Shown in pieces: positions 53,641 through 62,893 of a stretch of 64,000 nucleotides of DNA (positions within the stretch are counted from its first letter, which is position 1; the number at the start of each line of letters is the position of its first letter). A program made the position numbers and the translations under genes. The notes under the pieces are model-generated. The model had not been told where the DNA came from. It saw only the letters and a list, made by a program, of their open reading frames with translations, and did not search any database. The stretch lies in assembly GCA_022447225.1 (NCBI GenBank), contig JAKVAZ010000009.1, positions 312,474 through 376,473 on the forward strand. Direction: 5' to 3'. This DNA is from Fuerstiella sp. (GTDB taxonomy: Bacteria; Planctomycetota; Planctomycetia; Planctomycetales; Planctomycetaceae).

Positions 53641-55050
53641 ATGTTGACGTTGATCAACAGAATGTTCTTCACACTGACCACGGCGGCAGTTCTAACGGCC
53701 GCCGGTTGCTCAGACGGGGGGAATTCAACCTTCGTTTACGGACCGGGAACACGGTCCCTGATGCGGGAAGCCCAGGAGGGTTTCGGCGGTGACCTTCCAG
53801 GTGTCAAACAGCACCTCGACGTACGGTTTGGCAATCCGCAGCAGGTACGTTTCTGGTCAAAGCTGCCGCTCAACGCGGGTGGTCTGTTTGGTTCCGTAGC
53901 AGCCCCTCCCGAGTCAGGTGCGATCAAACAACTCCAACTACGGTTTGACGAACCTCCGGAAGCATTCGATGACAGTGCGCATCTGCTGCAGTTCGTAACC
54001 GGAGCAGCAGCAACATCACAAGACCTGCCCGAAGTCGTAACCGTAGTCAGCTGGGATCCGAAAACCGGCACGGCGTTGCTGGATGACAAAATGGCAACCG
54101 CGCCGGCAGAAGGTGATCGGGTCATTCTGGACGGCGGAACCGTTCTAAGAAGCGGCCGGGCGCTTTACCAGCGTCATTGTTCTCACTGTCACGGTACCAG
54201 CGGCGACGGCGCAGGACCGACAGCCGAGTATCTCACCCCCAGGCCTCGCGACTATCGTAACGGCGTGTTCAAATTCACATCCACTCAGGGTCCGGAGAAG
54301 GCGTCTCGGGATGACCTGGAACGGATCCTTCGCAACGGAATTCCAGGCACCTATATGCCGTCGTTCGTTCCTATGCTGAGCGAAGTCGAGCTGGATCACG
54401 TGGTGGAATATATTCGTTTTCTGGCAATGCGTGGTGAATTCGAACGACGTCTTGTCAGTGAACTGTCCAGTGATTACTCCAGGGATGCGGTCAGCAGCCG
54501 TACAGATGGTGGCGAAACCCGGAAGGAGATTGTGGACAGTCTGAAAGACGTTCTGGGTGAGGAGATCAATGATGCACTGGAATTCGTGGGTGACAGTGTT
54601 GCAGACGCCTGGGAAGCAGCAGAATCAGAAGATGTGGCTGTGATCCCCTCAATTCCCCGGGTTCCCGACACTATCGAATCCCGGCGTATCGGACGGGAGC
54701 TTTTTCTGAGCAAAGAAGTTGCCTGTGCGGACTGCCACGGAATCAGTGGCCAGGGAAATGGGCCTCAATCAACCGTCTTCGAAAAGAACCCGGTGACCGA
54801 AGAATTGTATAACGAACCGGGACTGCATGATATCTGGGACAATCTGAATCAGCCCCGGAATCTGACCTACGGAATCTATCGCGGAGGCCGGCGGCCGATT
54901 GACCTGTTTCGACGCGTGCATGCCGGCATCAAAGGAACCCGTATGCCGTCATTCAAGAATCTGGAGCAGGAGAAGATCTGGCATCTGGTGAATTACGTAT
55001 TGAGTGTGCCCTTTGAAGTCGACCCAGGTCGAGCGGCACCAGCTGAGTAA
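53641..55050 (+). CDS. Diheme cytochrome c lipoprotein
   Basis: 469 residues from the ATG at 53641; the open TTG two codons upstream is rejected. The signal LTTAAVLTAAGC ends in a lipobox with Cys23. Two cytochrome c domains: Cys180 (CSHCH, then GTSGDGAGPTAEYLTPRPRD with a distal Met near GTYMPSF) and Cys362 (CADCH, GISGQGNGP, then a distal Met near GTRMPSF). Both domains end in the helix pattern VVEYIRFLAM and HLVNYVLSVP. The first 170 residues are an unassigned beta-rich region (about 95-165, QLQLRFDEPPEAFDDSAHLL). It lies directly ahead of oxidase subunit II and is the best candidate for the soluble electron donor to the oxidase. Confidence 0.88.
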   Translation: MLTLINRMFFTLTTAAVLTAAGCSDGGNSTFVYGPGTRSLMREAQEGFGGDLPGVKQHLDVRFGNPQQVRFWSKLPLNAGGLFGSVAAPPESGAIKQLQLRFDEPPEAFDDSAHLLQFVTGAAATSQDLPEVVTVVSWDPKTGTALLDDKMATAPAEGDRVILDGGTVLRSGRALYQRHCSHCHGTSGDGAGPTAEYLTPRPRDYRNGVFKFTSTQGPEKASRDDLERILRNGIPGTYMPSFVPMLSEVELDHVVEYIRFLAMRGEFERRLVSELSSDYSRDAVSSRTDGGETRKEIVDSLKDVLGEEINDALEFVGDSVADAWEAAESEDVAVIPSIPRVPDTIESRRIGRELFLSKEVACADCHGISGQGNGPQSTVFEKNPVTEELYNEPGLHDIWDNLNQPRNLTYGIYRGGRRPIDLFRRVHAGIKGTRMPSFKNLEQEKIWHLVNYVLSVPFEVDPGRAAPAE

Positions 55051-55211
55051 GAGTAATAACTGAATGAGTAGAAACCGATGATCGTCCCTATTCCCCGATG
55101 CATTTCAGATTCGCGATTACTCCTACCGGAGATGCAGCGCCCGTGGTCGTCTGTGACCCGGCGTTTCAACAATTGTACTCACGTTAAATGGCGACCTCTG
55201 GAGTCATCATT

Positions 55212-56018
55212 GTGAAGAAATTCTGGGCAATATTTTTCTTTTTCTGGCCGGTGGTCGCCATCGTTTTCTGCTGGGTTGCGCCCAGTCGCAACTGGTGGTT
55301 TCCCAGTGATCCGATGACTCCACTGGGTGAAGAAATCGACGGTCTGTTTTATCTGATTCTGGGTATTGTCGCGATCACTTTTGTGTTGACTCAGTTTGCT
55401 CTTGGCTGGGTGCTGTGGAAGTCGGCCACACAGTCCGAAGACAAACCTGCGGAATTCAGTCATGGCAATCACAGTCTGGAATTGATCTGGACGATCGTTC
55501 CGGCATTTATCCTCGTTTTCATCGCGCTGTACCAAATGGACGTGTGGATGAAATTCCGCGTGGAGGCAAAGTTTCCTGATGAAGCCAAAGCGTCGCCGCT
55601 TGTTGAGGTAACTGCCCGTCAGTTTGAATGGCGAATGCGTTATCCTGCTCCCGGTAAACAGCTACAAAACACGCCACAACCGGACGACCTGTACACTGTC
55701 AACGAAATGCATGTACCGGCGGGACGCCCCGTCCGTTTTCTACTCCGCAGTCAGGATGTGCAGCATGCGTTTTTTGCACCTGAACTGCGAGTAAAACAGG
55801 ACGCAGTCCCCGGTCTGATCATCCCGATGTGGTTCGATATTCCACTTCCCAATGAGTATGAATTGCTGTGTGCGGAACTGTGTGGCTGGGGCCATTACAA
55901 AATGCGGGCCATGATCTACGCCGAACCGGAACACGTTTACAACGAATATATTGAGACACTGCATCAGGAACAGAATTTCGACGGCGTTGTTCCTGACGTG
56001 GAAGAAAGCGACGAATGA
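55212..56018 (+). CDS. ctaC: Cytochrome c oxidase subunit II (CuA subunit)
   Basis: 268 residues from the GTG at 55212, chosen because GGAG sits eight bases ahead; an ATG at 55188 gives an eight-residue longer form. Two membrane helices (about 5-26 and 42-66, IDGLFYLILGIVAITFVLTQ) precede the conserved SHGNHSLELIWTIVPAFILV. The cupredoxin domain has the complete binuclear CuA site: HAFFAPELR for the first His and AELCGWGHYKM with Cys, Cys, His and Met in place (CAELCGWGHYKM). No cytochrome c is fused, so this is an aa3-like form that takes electrons from a separate cytochrome. Starts the oxidase block of the cluster. Confidence 0.93.
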   Translation: MKKFWAIFFFFWPVVAIVFCWVAPSRNWWFPSDPMTPLGEEIDGLFYLILGIVAITFVLTQFALGWVLWKSATQSEDKPAEFSHGNHSLELIWTIVPAFILVFIALYQMDVWMKFRVEAKFPDEAKASPLVEVTARQFEWRMRYPAPGKQLQNTPQPDDLYTVNEMHVPAGRPVRFLLRSQDVQHAFFAPELRVKQDAVPGLIIPMWFDIPLPNEYELLCAELCGWGHYKMRAMIYAEPEHVYNEYIETLHQEQNFDGVVPDVEESDE

Positions 56019-56197
56019 ACAAATCGGCATTGATGGTAGGTTTTGACCGTCGCATGCCGTAGAGCGAACCAGAGGACAAGCGGTTCGCCACAGACAATAT
56101 GAGGCTTCAAGTGAGTGGAGCCAGACGTAAGGCGAGGTCGTCCGGCAGGAGTGTCCGGCCCTCCAGATCCAGATCCTGATTCCTCATCGAAAAGGCA

Positions 56198-58066
56198 ATG
56201 TCGATGGCCACGGCCAGTCCGACAATCGGAGTTCATGACGATCATGCACATGATCATCACGAATTGAGTTTCGTCCAAAAATATGTGTTCTCAACTGATC
56301 ACAAGATGATCGGTCTGCAGTTCCTGTTTACCACGTTATTTATGCTGCTGGTGGGCGGTGCGCTGGCACTTGCTGTGCGCTGGCAGCTGGCCTTTCCGTG
56401 GACAAAAATGCCGATCATCGGCGACCTGTTCGGTTTGCTCAGTGGTGCCGGCACGTCAATCTTCGCGGGTCAGGGTGGTCAGATCTCGCCCGAGTTCTAC
56501 ACCATGCTGTTTACGATGCATGCCACCGTGATGATTTTCCTGGTGATCATTCCGGTTCTCGCCGGGGCATTCGGAAATTTCCTGATCCCGCTGCAGATCG
56601 GTGCGGACGACATGGCATTTCCCACACTGAACATGTTGAGTTACTGGTTCATGCTGCCGGCGATTGCCTGCTTCGGTTTCAGCTTCTTTGCCGGCGGAGT
56701 CACCGCAGGACCTGCAGCTGGCTGGACGTCTTACCCGCTTCTGTCGGGACTCGCACAGGCGGCCCCCGGGTCCGGCGCTGCTCAAAATTACTGGCTGCTG
56801 GGACTCACATGCATCGGCGTGTCATCAATGATGGGATCCATCAACTACATGACCACGATTATCAATATGCGGGCCCCGGGCATGACCCTGTTTCGCATGC
56901 CGTTGACGATCTGGTCGATGTTCATCACCGCCATTCTTCAGGCATTTGCGCTGCCTGTCCTGACGGCAGCCGGATTTATGCTGCTGGCTGACCGGGTCAT
57001 GGGAACTGTATTCTTCATTCCCTCAGGTGTGATCATCAACAACGCCGAACCAACTGTGGGAGGCGGCCAGACACTGCTGTGGCAGCATCTGTTTTGGTTC
57101 TATTCTCACCCGGCGGTGTACATCATGCTGTTGCCGGCCATGGGAATGGTTTCTGACATGTTGTCATGCATGTCGCGCAAACCAATTTTTGGCTACAAGC
57201 CGATGGTCTACTCCATGGCAGCCATCGCCGGACTGGGCTTCATTGTCTGGGGACATCATATGTTTACCAGCGGCATGAATCCGGCTTTAGGCATGAGTTT
57301 TATGACATCCACAATGATGATTGCACTCCCGTCCGCAATCAAGACGTTCAACTGGATCGGTACGATGTGGGGCGGAAGAGTTCAGTTCAACACCGTGCTG
57401 CTGAACTGCGCCGGGTTTGTCGGCATGTTCATCGTTGGAGGCCTGAGCGGTCTGTTTATGGCTGCCGTTCCCGTGGATATCTATTTCCACGACACGTATT
57501 TTATCGTGGCCCATTTTCACTATGTCCTGTTTGGATCAACGTTGTTCGGGGTGTTTGGCGCCATTCATTTTTGGTTCCCGAAAATGTTCGGTCGTCTGAT
57601 GAACGAAACAGTTGGCAAGTGGCACTTCGCCCTGACGTTCATCGGGTTCAATGGCACGTTCTTTCCCATGCACCTGCTGGGAATTGCCGGAATGCCGCGT
57701 CGGTATGCTGACCCGTATCTGCACCCGTGGATGGAGCATCTCAAATCAATGAATCAGTTCATGACCTGGTGCGCAATTCTGATGGGGCTTGCCCAGTTAC
57801 TGTTGATTGGAAATTTCCTGATCAGCATCTTCAAGGGAAAAAAATGCGGTCGCAATCCGTGGGGTGCCAACGGTCTCGAATGGTCTGCTCCGTCTCCTCC
57901 TGGTCACGGTAACTTCGACGTTCCTCCGGTGTGCTACCGCGGACCATATGAATACTCGTCTCCCGAGGCCGACATGCTGGATCAGGACTTCATCCTGCAG
58001 ACCGAGCCACCTCCGCAATCCGATTCGGTATCTGTCGGCGAAGGAGAAGAGTCCGCACACACCTAG
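56198..58066 (+). CDS. ctaD: Cytochrome c oxidase subunit I (heme-copper catalytic subunit)
   Basis: 622 residues with 12 membrane helices. Heme and copper ligands stand out: the low-spin His in TMLFTMHATVMIFLVIIPVL, the CuB His and crosslinked Tyr in WQHLFWFYSHPAVYIMLLPA, the double His in IVWGHHMFTSGMNP, and the heme-ligand pair in FIVAHFHYVLFGSTLFG. These belong to a proton-pumping A-type oxidase (Tyr in the HPAVY motif). Extra sequence: an acidic C-terminal tail (about 575-622) with two segments of Ser/Pro. It reduces oxygen to water in the cytoplasmic membrane. Follows subunit II with a 179-base gap; the first ATG is chosen. Confidence 0.97.
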   Translation: MSMATASPTIGVHDDHAHDHHELSFVQKYVFSTDHKMIGLQFLFTTLFMLLVGGALALAVRWQLAFPWTKMPIIGDLFGLLSGAGTSIFAGQGGQISPEFYTMLFTMHATVMIFLVIIPVLAGAFGNFLIPLQIGADDMAFPTLNMLSYWFMLPAIACFGFSFFAGGVTAGPAAGWTSYPLLSGLAQAAPGSGAAQNYWLLGLTCIGVSSMMGSINYMTTIINMRAPGMTLFRMPLTIWSMFITAILQAFALPVLTAAGFMLLADRVMGTVFFIPSGVIINNAEPTVGGGQTLLWQHLFWFYSHPAVYIMLLPAMGMVSDMLSCMSRKPIFGYKPMVYSMAAIAGLGFIVWGHHMFTSGMNPALGMSFMTSTMMIALPSAIKTFNWIGTMWGGRVQFNTVLLNCAGFVGMFIVGGLSGLFMAAVPVDIYFHDTYFIVAHFHYVLFGSTLFGVFGAIHFWFPKMFGRLMNETVGKWHFALTFIGFNGTFFPMHLLGIAGMPRRYADPYLHPWMEHLKSMNQFMTWCAILMGLAQLLLIGNFLISIFKGKKCGRNPWGANGLEWSAPSPPGHGNFDVPPVCYRGPYEYSSPEADMLDQDFILQTEPPPQSDSVSVGEGEESAHT

Positions 58067-58189
58067 CAATGGAACGGATTTCTGCGAATTTCGTTCCGGC
58101 AATCGATCAGCCCCTTACCCGCATCCTGTCCTAAAGCGTTCGATTTCGGACAAATCGAGCAACAACCTGAGTCACCTGAAACAAAACTC

Positions 58190-59152
58190 GTGTTTGCTTC
58201 CTCCAGTAAAATTGATCCCGTCGTACACCGATTTGCAATCGCGACCTGTGTTGTTGCACTGCTGCCCATCGGAATGGGGACACTTGTGACTACACTCCGG
58301 GCGGGTATGGCGTTCGCCGACTGGCCAACATCGGATGGCCACAACATGTTGCTTTACCCGTGGCTGGACGATTTGAGACACGCTGACCGGTTTACAGAAC
58401 ACGGACATCGCCTGGCAGGGCTGATCATTGGAATGACCAGCATTTCACTGGTGTTCGTCACGTTTCTTCGTGAGCGTCAGTGGTGGGTTCGCAACTACGC
58501 AGTTGGAATTCTGATTGCCGTCATTGCCCAGGGGCTGCTTGGCGGTGCTCGAGTTCTGATGGATGCCAATCTACTGGCCATGCTGCACAGCATCACAGGG
58601 GCGCTGTTTTTTGCGATGTGTGTTGTCTTTGCTCTAATGACCGGAAAACGAGAGACCGCGTCTGCAGACGAGCCAGACGTGTCTCCACTGTCCACTGTCG
58701 CGACAACGGCCGTGTTGATCCTGCCGATTCTGGTGTTGGTGCAGTATTGGCTGGGGGGAATGTTTCGACACATGGGGCGTATGATGTTTGAGCATCTGGC
58801 GGGAGCTGCCCTCGTTGCCTGTGCGGGGTTTGTCTGCGCACTTATGCTTCTGCGAAGCGACTCAAAACACCTTCGAAGATCCGGTCGTATGATACTTGGA
58901 ACTTTGTTCATTCAGCTTTGCCTGGGAGCCGGCGCCTGGCTCTCGAAACTCGGTGTGCCGTCACTGGGCTGGGTGGCATCAACCGGATCCCCAACAGCAA
59001 TCGTGTTTCGATCTCTGCATACGATTGGCGGCATGCTGATACTTACAGCGACGGTTCTGGCGTCGGTCGAGGTGGCGCGTCACATTCGACAGCGTCAGGT
59101 TTCGTTGCCGTTTGTCGCGGACCGGATCAGGCCAAAGGGGGGACTCGCATGA
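58190..59152 (+). CDS. ctaA: Heme A synthase (CtaA/Cox15)
   Basis: 320 residues with a GTG start and eight membrane helices. The conserved His residues that hold hemes are visible: HGHRLAGLIIGM, MLHSITGALFFAM, FEHLAGAALVACAG, and HTIGGMLILTATV. The enzyme oxidises heme O to heme A for the oxidase of the same cluster. Its TGA overlaps the ATG of the heme O synthase gene (ATGA), so both are translationally coupled. The segment with TLRAGMAFADWPTSDG resembles the Cox15 type. Confidence 0.93.
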   Translation: MFASSSKIDPVVHRFAIATCVVALLPIGMGTLVTTLRAGMAFADWPTSDGHNMLLYPWLDDLRHADRFTEHGHRLAGLIIGMTSISLVFVTFLRERQWWVRNYAVGILIAVIAQGLLGGARVLMDANLLAMLHSITGALFFAMCVVFALMTGKRETASADEPDVSPLSTVATTAVLILPILVLVQYWLGGMFRHMGRMMFEHLAGAALVACAGFVCALMLLRSDSKHLRRSGRMILGTLFIQLCLGAGAWLSKLGVPSLGWVASTGSPTAIVFRSLHTIGGMLILTATVLASVEVARHIRQRQVSLPFVADRIRPKGGLA

Positions 59153-60087
59153 GTATCGCGACTCCCGCACAGACTCCCGTTGTTCGTGCTGACCGTGTGG
59201 GTGCACAGTCTCTGGTGGATCGAACGTCCGACTACGTTGAAATGTGTCGACCTCGAATTGCCGTGATGACAATGGCTGCGGTCTCGGCCGGTTTCATTCT
59301 GGCATCACCTATTATCATTCACTGGGGACTGCTGGCCGTGACGCTGGCGGGAATTCTGCTGCTGGTTGCTGCTTCCAGTATTCTGAATCAGGTTTTGGAA
59401 GTTCGCACAGACGCCCGCATGCAGCGGACAACCGGCCGTCCGTTGATCTCAGGCCGCATTTCCAGACTGGAGGCCTCCCTTGCGGGGCTGCTGTTCGCGT
59501 TAAGCGGTATTGGAATTCTGTGGTCCTTCACGAATCCGGTGACAACAGTTGCAGGCGCTGGAACATTGCTGTGTTACGTTTTGGCCTATACGCCTCTCAA
59601 AATTCGCAGCAGTCTTTGTACGACGGTTGGCGCATTGCCAGGCGCGATGCCACCGGTCATTGGCTGGCTGGCCGCCGGTGGAGCAGCAGGAAGTGGCGCC
59701 TGGTCGTTGTTTGCGCTGTTGTTTACCTGGCAGTTTCCGCACTTCCTGGCCATCGGCTGGATTTACCGTCACGAGTACGAACAGGCCGGACTCAGGATGC
59801 TGCCATCGTTTTCTGATGGTGGACGACGTACCGGGATCGTGGCCACGATTTATGCGGCCGCATTTGTTCCGGTCAGTCTGCTGCCAAGTTATGCAGGACT
59901 GACAGGTCGCCTTTATTTTGCGGTTGCTCTGGCGTTATCCGGTCTGTATTTCGCCGCCACGCTGCGGTTTGCCCTGAATCGAACGACGCGTCGAGGACGG
60001 GATCTGTTGTTGGTATCACTACTGATCCTGCCAGCCTTGTTGCTGGTGATGGTTTGTGAATTCCTGTATCTGACTGCCCTGGGCTGA
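59149..60087 (+). CDS. ctaB: Protoheme IX farnesyltransferase (heme O synthase)
   Basis: 312 residues. The polyprenyl-diphosphate/Mg motif [20 protein letters not shown] (typical NxxxDxxxD plus TxxRP) is visible near residues 80-100, and the second DxxxD-type motif near [11 protein letters not shown]. Nine membrane helices can be drawn. It attaches a farnesyl tail to protoheme, giving heme O, the substrate of heme A synthase just upstream. The start overlaps the upstream stop and has GGGGGG immediately before, an unusually strong purine stretch for ribosome binding. Confidence 0.95.
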   Translation: MSIATPAQTPVVRADRVGAQSLVDRTSDYVEMCRPRIAVMTMAAVSAGFILASPIIIHWGLLAVTLAGILLLVAASSILNQVLEVRTDARMQRTTGRPLISGRISRLEASLAGLLFALSGIGILWSFTNPVTTVAGAGTLLCYVLAYTPLKIRSSLCTTVGALPGAMPPVIGWLAAGGAAGSGAWSLFALLFTWQFPHFLAIGWIYRHEYEQAGLRMLPSFSDGGRRTGIVATIYAAAFVPVSLLPSYAGLTGRLYFAVALALSGLYFAATLRFALNRTTRRGRDLLLVSLLILPALLLVMVCEFLYLTALG

Positions 60088-60125
60088 CGGCTCCGAATTT
60101 ATCCTGTATCAGATTATCCACTCTT

Positions 60126-61196
60126 ATGTCTCATTCAGCTCCACCACCCGCGATGAAGATGGGAATCCCCATTCCGAACCCAAAGCTCGGAATGTGGCTG
60201 TTTCTCGGCACAGAAATCATGTTCTTCACCGCGTTTTTCGGCACGTATATCGTGTTTCGCCTGGGGTCAGAAATGTGGCCCACCCCGGCAGACACACATA
60301 TCAACGTGTTTTGGGGCGGACTGAATACGTTCGTGCTGATTGTGTCCAGTTTTTGCGTGGTCATGGCGCACGCGGCCATGAGTGACAGACGTTATGAATC
60401 CGCAAACAAATGGCTTTGGATTACCATGCTGCTGGCAGTGGTGTTTCTCGGAATTAAAGGAATCGAATACACCGGAAAATTCGCCCATGACATTCTGCCT
60501 GGACGCGTTCCTGAAACACCTCGACAGGCAATTACCAAGGCTGACCGGGAACTCGAAGCCGTGGTTCGTGAGAGACTGGCAGTCTACACCGATTACGATG
60601 TGATCTCTGTTGCACGGCCCGACGATCTGGTGAGTCTGGTGCCTCAGTTACAGGCTTTTCAGGCGGGAGGCTCTCCGGCCGAAGACTTTGATGATGCGGA
60701 GGCCGCCAGTTACCGTGAATTAGCTGCCGTGGATCTTGAGCTGTACGCGAAATGGAAGAATCTGCATGAGCATGTGGTTGCCAACGTGTCGCTTGATGAA
60801 ATCAATTCAGCTGAGATCAGCAATTATCGGGCGGCACGGGAGGAACTAAAAACAGGTGATACACTGCCGGAGTTAACTCTCTCTGAAGTGGATACTTATC
60901 TAAAAGACCTGAAAAACCCGGATAAGAACCCAGGATACAGTTCTGCCGTCAGCGCAGGCGTGTTCGATCCTCATCCGGTCCTGTACGGTAACCTGTTCGC
61001 TTCGCTGTATTTCCTGATGACAGGTTTCCACGCCATCCATGTGCTCGTGGGAATGATTCTGTTTGGCATGGCGTTATATCAGGGAACACGCCTGAATGAG
61101 AACTGGCTGGACTGGGTTGAGAACAGCGGTCTTTACTGGCACTTTGTCGACCTGGTGTGGATCTTCCTCTTTCCGCTGCTGTACATTGCCAGTTGA
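60126..61196 (+). CDS. ctaE: Cytochrome c oxidase subunit III with large soluble insertion
   Basis: 356 residues; typical bacterial forms of this type have about 200-260. Membrane helices are standard at the N-terminus ([60 protein letters not shown]) and at the C-terminus ([20 protein letters not shown] with the conserved HAIH motif, then [20 protein letters not shown]). Between about residues 126 and 278 lies a hydrophilic, Glu/Asp/Ala-rich insertion ([20 protein letters not shown] and onwards) absent from model subunit III. It may dock another component of the respiratory block. Confidence 0.93.
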   Translation: MSHSAPPPAMKMGIPIPNPKLGMWLFLGTEIMFFTAFFGTYIVFRLGSEMWPTPADTHINVFWGGLNTFVLIVSSFCVVMAHAAMSDRRYESANKWLWITMLLAVVFLGIKGIEYTGKFAHDILPGRVPETPRQAITKADRELEAVVRERLAVYTDYDVISVARPDDLVSLVPQLQAFQAGGSPAEDFDDAEAASYRELAAVDLELYAKWKNLHEHVVANVSLDEINSAEISNYRAAREELKTGDTLPELTLSEVDTYLKDLKNPDKNPGYSSAVSAGVFDPHPVLYGNLFASLYFLMTGFHAIHVLVGMILFGMALYQGTRLNENWLDWVENSGLYWHFVDLVWIFLFPLLYIAS

Positions 61197-61267
61197 TTCC
61201 CTGCACCCATGTTGTTTGCCTGTTTGACCGTTTCATTTGTGTACCAGGTTCTTCCGGATTCTGACTC

Positions 61268-61750
61268 ATGTCACACGACGATCATGAAAGCCACCATGTC
61301 AACTACGTTCTTATCTTCGTAGTGCTGTGTGCCTTCACCGCTTTGTCCGTTGTTTTCGACATGGTGAGTTTCGAAAATCACGCGGTGACAATCTTGCTGG
61401 TCATGGCCGTTGCCGTGGCTAAGGCTTTGTGCGTGATGATGTTCTTCATGCACTTGAAATTTGAGGGCAACTGGAAATACATCCTGCTGGCTCCCACCAC
61501 GATTCTGGCCATTGGTCTTCCTCTGGCACTGATGCCCGATGTGGGTGTGGTCTATTACGCTCATACCGCACCGCAACGCGGAGAATGGGCCGAGCAAATG
61601 AAGCAATATCGTGCCGAGCACGCTGCAGAGCACGGGGATGATCACGCTGCAGAGCACGGGGAGGATCACGCTGCGGGGCAGGGGGATGAGGCAGAAACGC
61701 ACGATGAAACAGCAGAGGGCCACGCAGAGCATACAGAACCTGCGGAATAG
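61268..61750 (+). CDS. Cytochrome c oxidase subunit IV-like protein with His-rich tail
   Basis: 160 residues; three membrane helices (VNYVLIFVVLCAFTALSVVF, HAVTILLVMAVAVAKALCVM, YILLAPTTILAIGLPLALM) typical of the prokaryotic subunit IV of aa3/caa3 oxidases. The C-terminal 45 residues are a His/Glu/Asp/Ala tail with three 24-base DNA repeats (units AAEHGDDH, AAEHGEDH, AAGQGDE). The tail may bind copper or zinc. Last gene of the plus-strand respiratory block. Confidence 0.88.
   Translation: MSHDDHESHHVNYVLIFVVLCAFTALSVVFDMVSFENHAVTILLVMAVAVAKALCVMMFFMHLKFEGNWKYILLAPTTILAIGLPLALMPDVGVVYYAHTAPQRGEWAEQMKQYRAEHAAEHGDDHAAEHGEDHAAGQGDEAETHDETAEGHAEHTEPAE
61622..61693. repeat. Three in-frame 24-bp tandem repeats in the subunit IV gene
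   Basis: Units start GCTGCAGAGCACGGGGATGA or a close variant. The second copy differs at one base in GGGGAGGATC and the third is degenerate. They encode the His-rich tail and imply recent expansion by slippage. Confidence 0.85.
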
Positions 61751-61845
61751 CCTGATGCCGGGTCAATCTGATTACTCTAAGAATCCTTCGGGTAAAGATG
61801 TGTCACATTTATCACCGAAGCCCCTAAACCATACGCAGCGATTGC

Positions 61846-62784
61846 ATGAGCGTGTCGGCGGTTGAAGTTTCATCAGTTTCGCACCGATATGGCGACACCG
61901 CTGCGCTAAGTGACATCTCTCTGAGGATAGCTGCGGGATCGCTGACCGGACTGCTGGGGCCAAACGGTTCCGGCAAGACCACGCTGTTCCGATTGCTGGC
62001 GACATTACTACCGGTCCAGTCCGGTCAGATCAGTGTTTTCGGACACAATGTCGACAACGAAGCCTCAAAAGTGCGGGAACAACTGGGAGTCACGTTTCAG
62101 TCCCCGGCTCTGGACGGACGACTGACGGTGGCAGAAAATCTTTGGTGCCACGGTCGGATGTATGGCATTTCCCGGAACAGGCTGAAAGATCGAATCAAAT
62201 CCGGCCTGCAGCGTCTGGACCTGCACGAACGTCGGAACGATCGTGTCGAGCAGCTGTCCGGCGGCCTGCGGCGACGCGTGGAACTGGCTAAGGGACTGCT
62301 GCATTCGCCGCGTATTCTGTTACTGGATGAACCCAGTACAGGTCTGGATGTACTGGCCAGACGCCGTTTCTGGGATCTGCTGGATGATGTTCGCCGTACC
62401 GACAGCACGACAATTGTTGTTTCCACGCATTTGATGGACGAAGCGGACCGTTGTGACCAGCTGTTCCTGTTGAATGCAGGTCGAGTGGTCAAGTCAGGAT
62501 CACCCGCCGACATGCAGTGCAGCATCGAGGGCGAGCGTCTCACGGTGCGCTGCCGTGATGCCGCCAACGCCGCGCCTGTCATTGAACGCCTGTTGGGTGC
62601 TGCACCGACTGTCCGCGGAGATCGCCTCAGTCTGCGGGTCATCGGGGCGAGTGAACATGTCCCCCGACTGATGAAAGAGCTGAGAGACAACATCATAGCG
62701 GTTGAGGTGGCCCAGACCTCGCTGGATGACGTCTTCGTTGAGTTGACCGGCCGTGGGCTTGCTGAGGAAACGTCGACAGATTGA
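61846..62784 (+). CDS. ABC transporter ATPase (DrrA/CcmA/NatA-type)
   Basis: 312 residues. Walker A GPNGSGKTT, Q-loop VTFQSPALDGRLTV, signature LSGGLRRRVELAKGL, Walker B ILLLDEPSTGLD, switch His in VVSTHLMDEADRC. The C-terminal 90 residues carry the accessory domain found in DrrA/NatA-type export ATPases (VEVAQTSLDDVFVELTGRG). No permease is encoded up to the window end or beside it, so its partner must lie elsewhere; export or heme-related roles cannot be distinguished from this sequence. It follows subunit IV by 95 bases on the same strand. Confidence 0.88.
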   Translation: MSVSAVEVSSVSHRYGDTAALSDISLRIAAGSLTGLLGPNGSGKTTLFRLLATLLPVQSGQISVFGHNVDNEASKVREQLGVTFQSPALDGRLTVAENLWCHGRMYGISRNRLKDRIKSGLQRLDLHERRNDRVEQLSGGLRRRVELAKGLLHSPRILLLDEPSTGLDVLARRRFWDLLDDVRRTDSTTIVVSTHLMDEADRCDQLFLLNAGRVVKSGSPADMQCSIEGERLTVRCRDAANAAPVIERLLGAAPTVRGDRLSLRVIGASEHVPRLMKELRDNIIAVEVAQTSLDDVFVELTGRGLAEETSTD

Positions 62785-62893
62785 CAGCTGGTGAAAAATT
62801 CGGCAAGGATCGATGGTGCGGATGAAGGAATTCTGCTGACCTGCTACCGTTGATACTGTCCGGCGAAAGACATCGTAATTGAAAGTAGACGGA

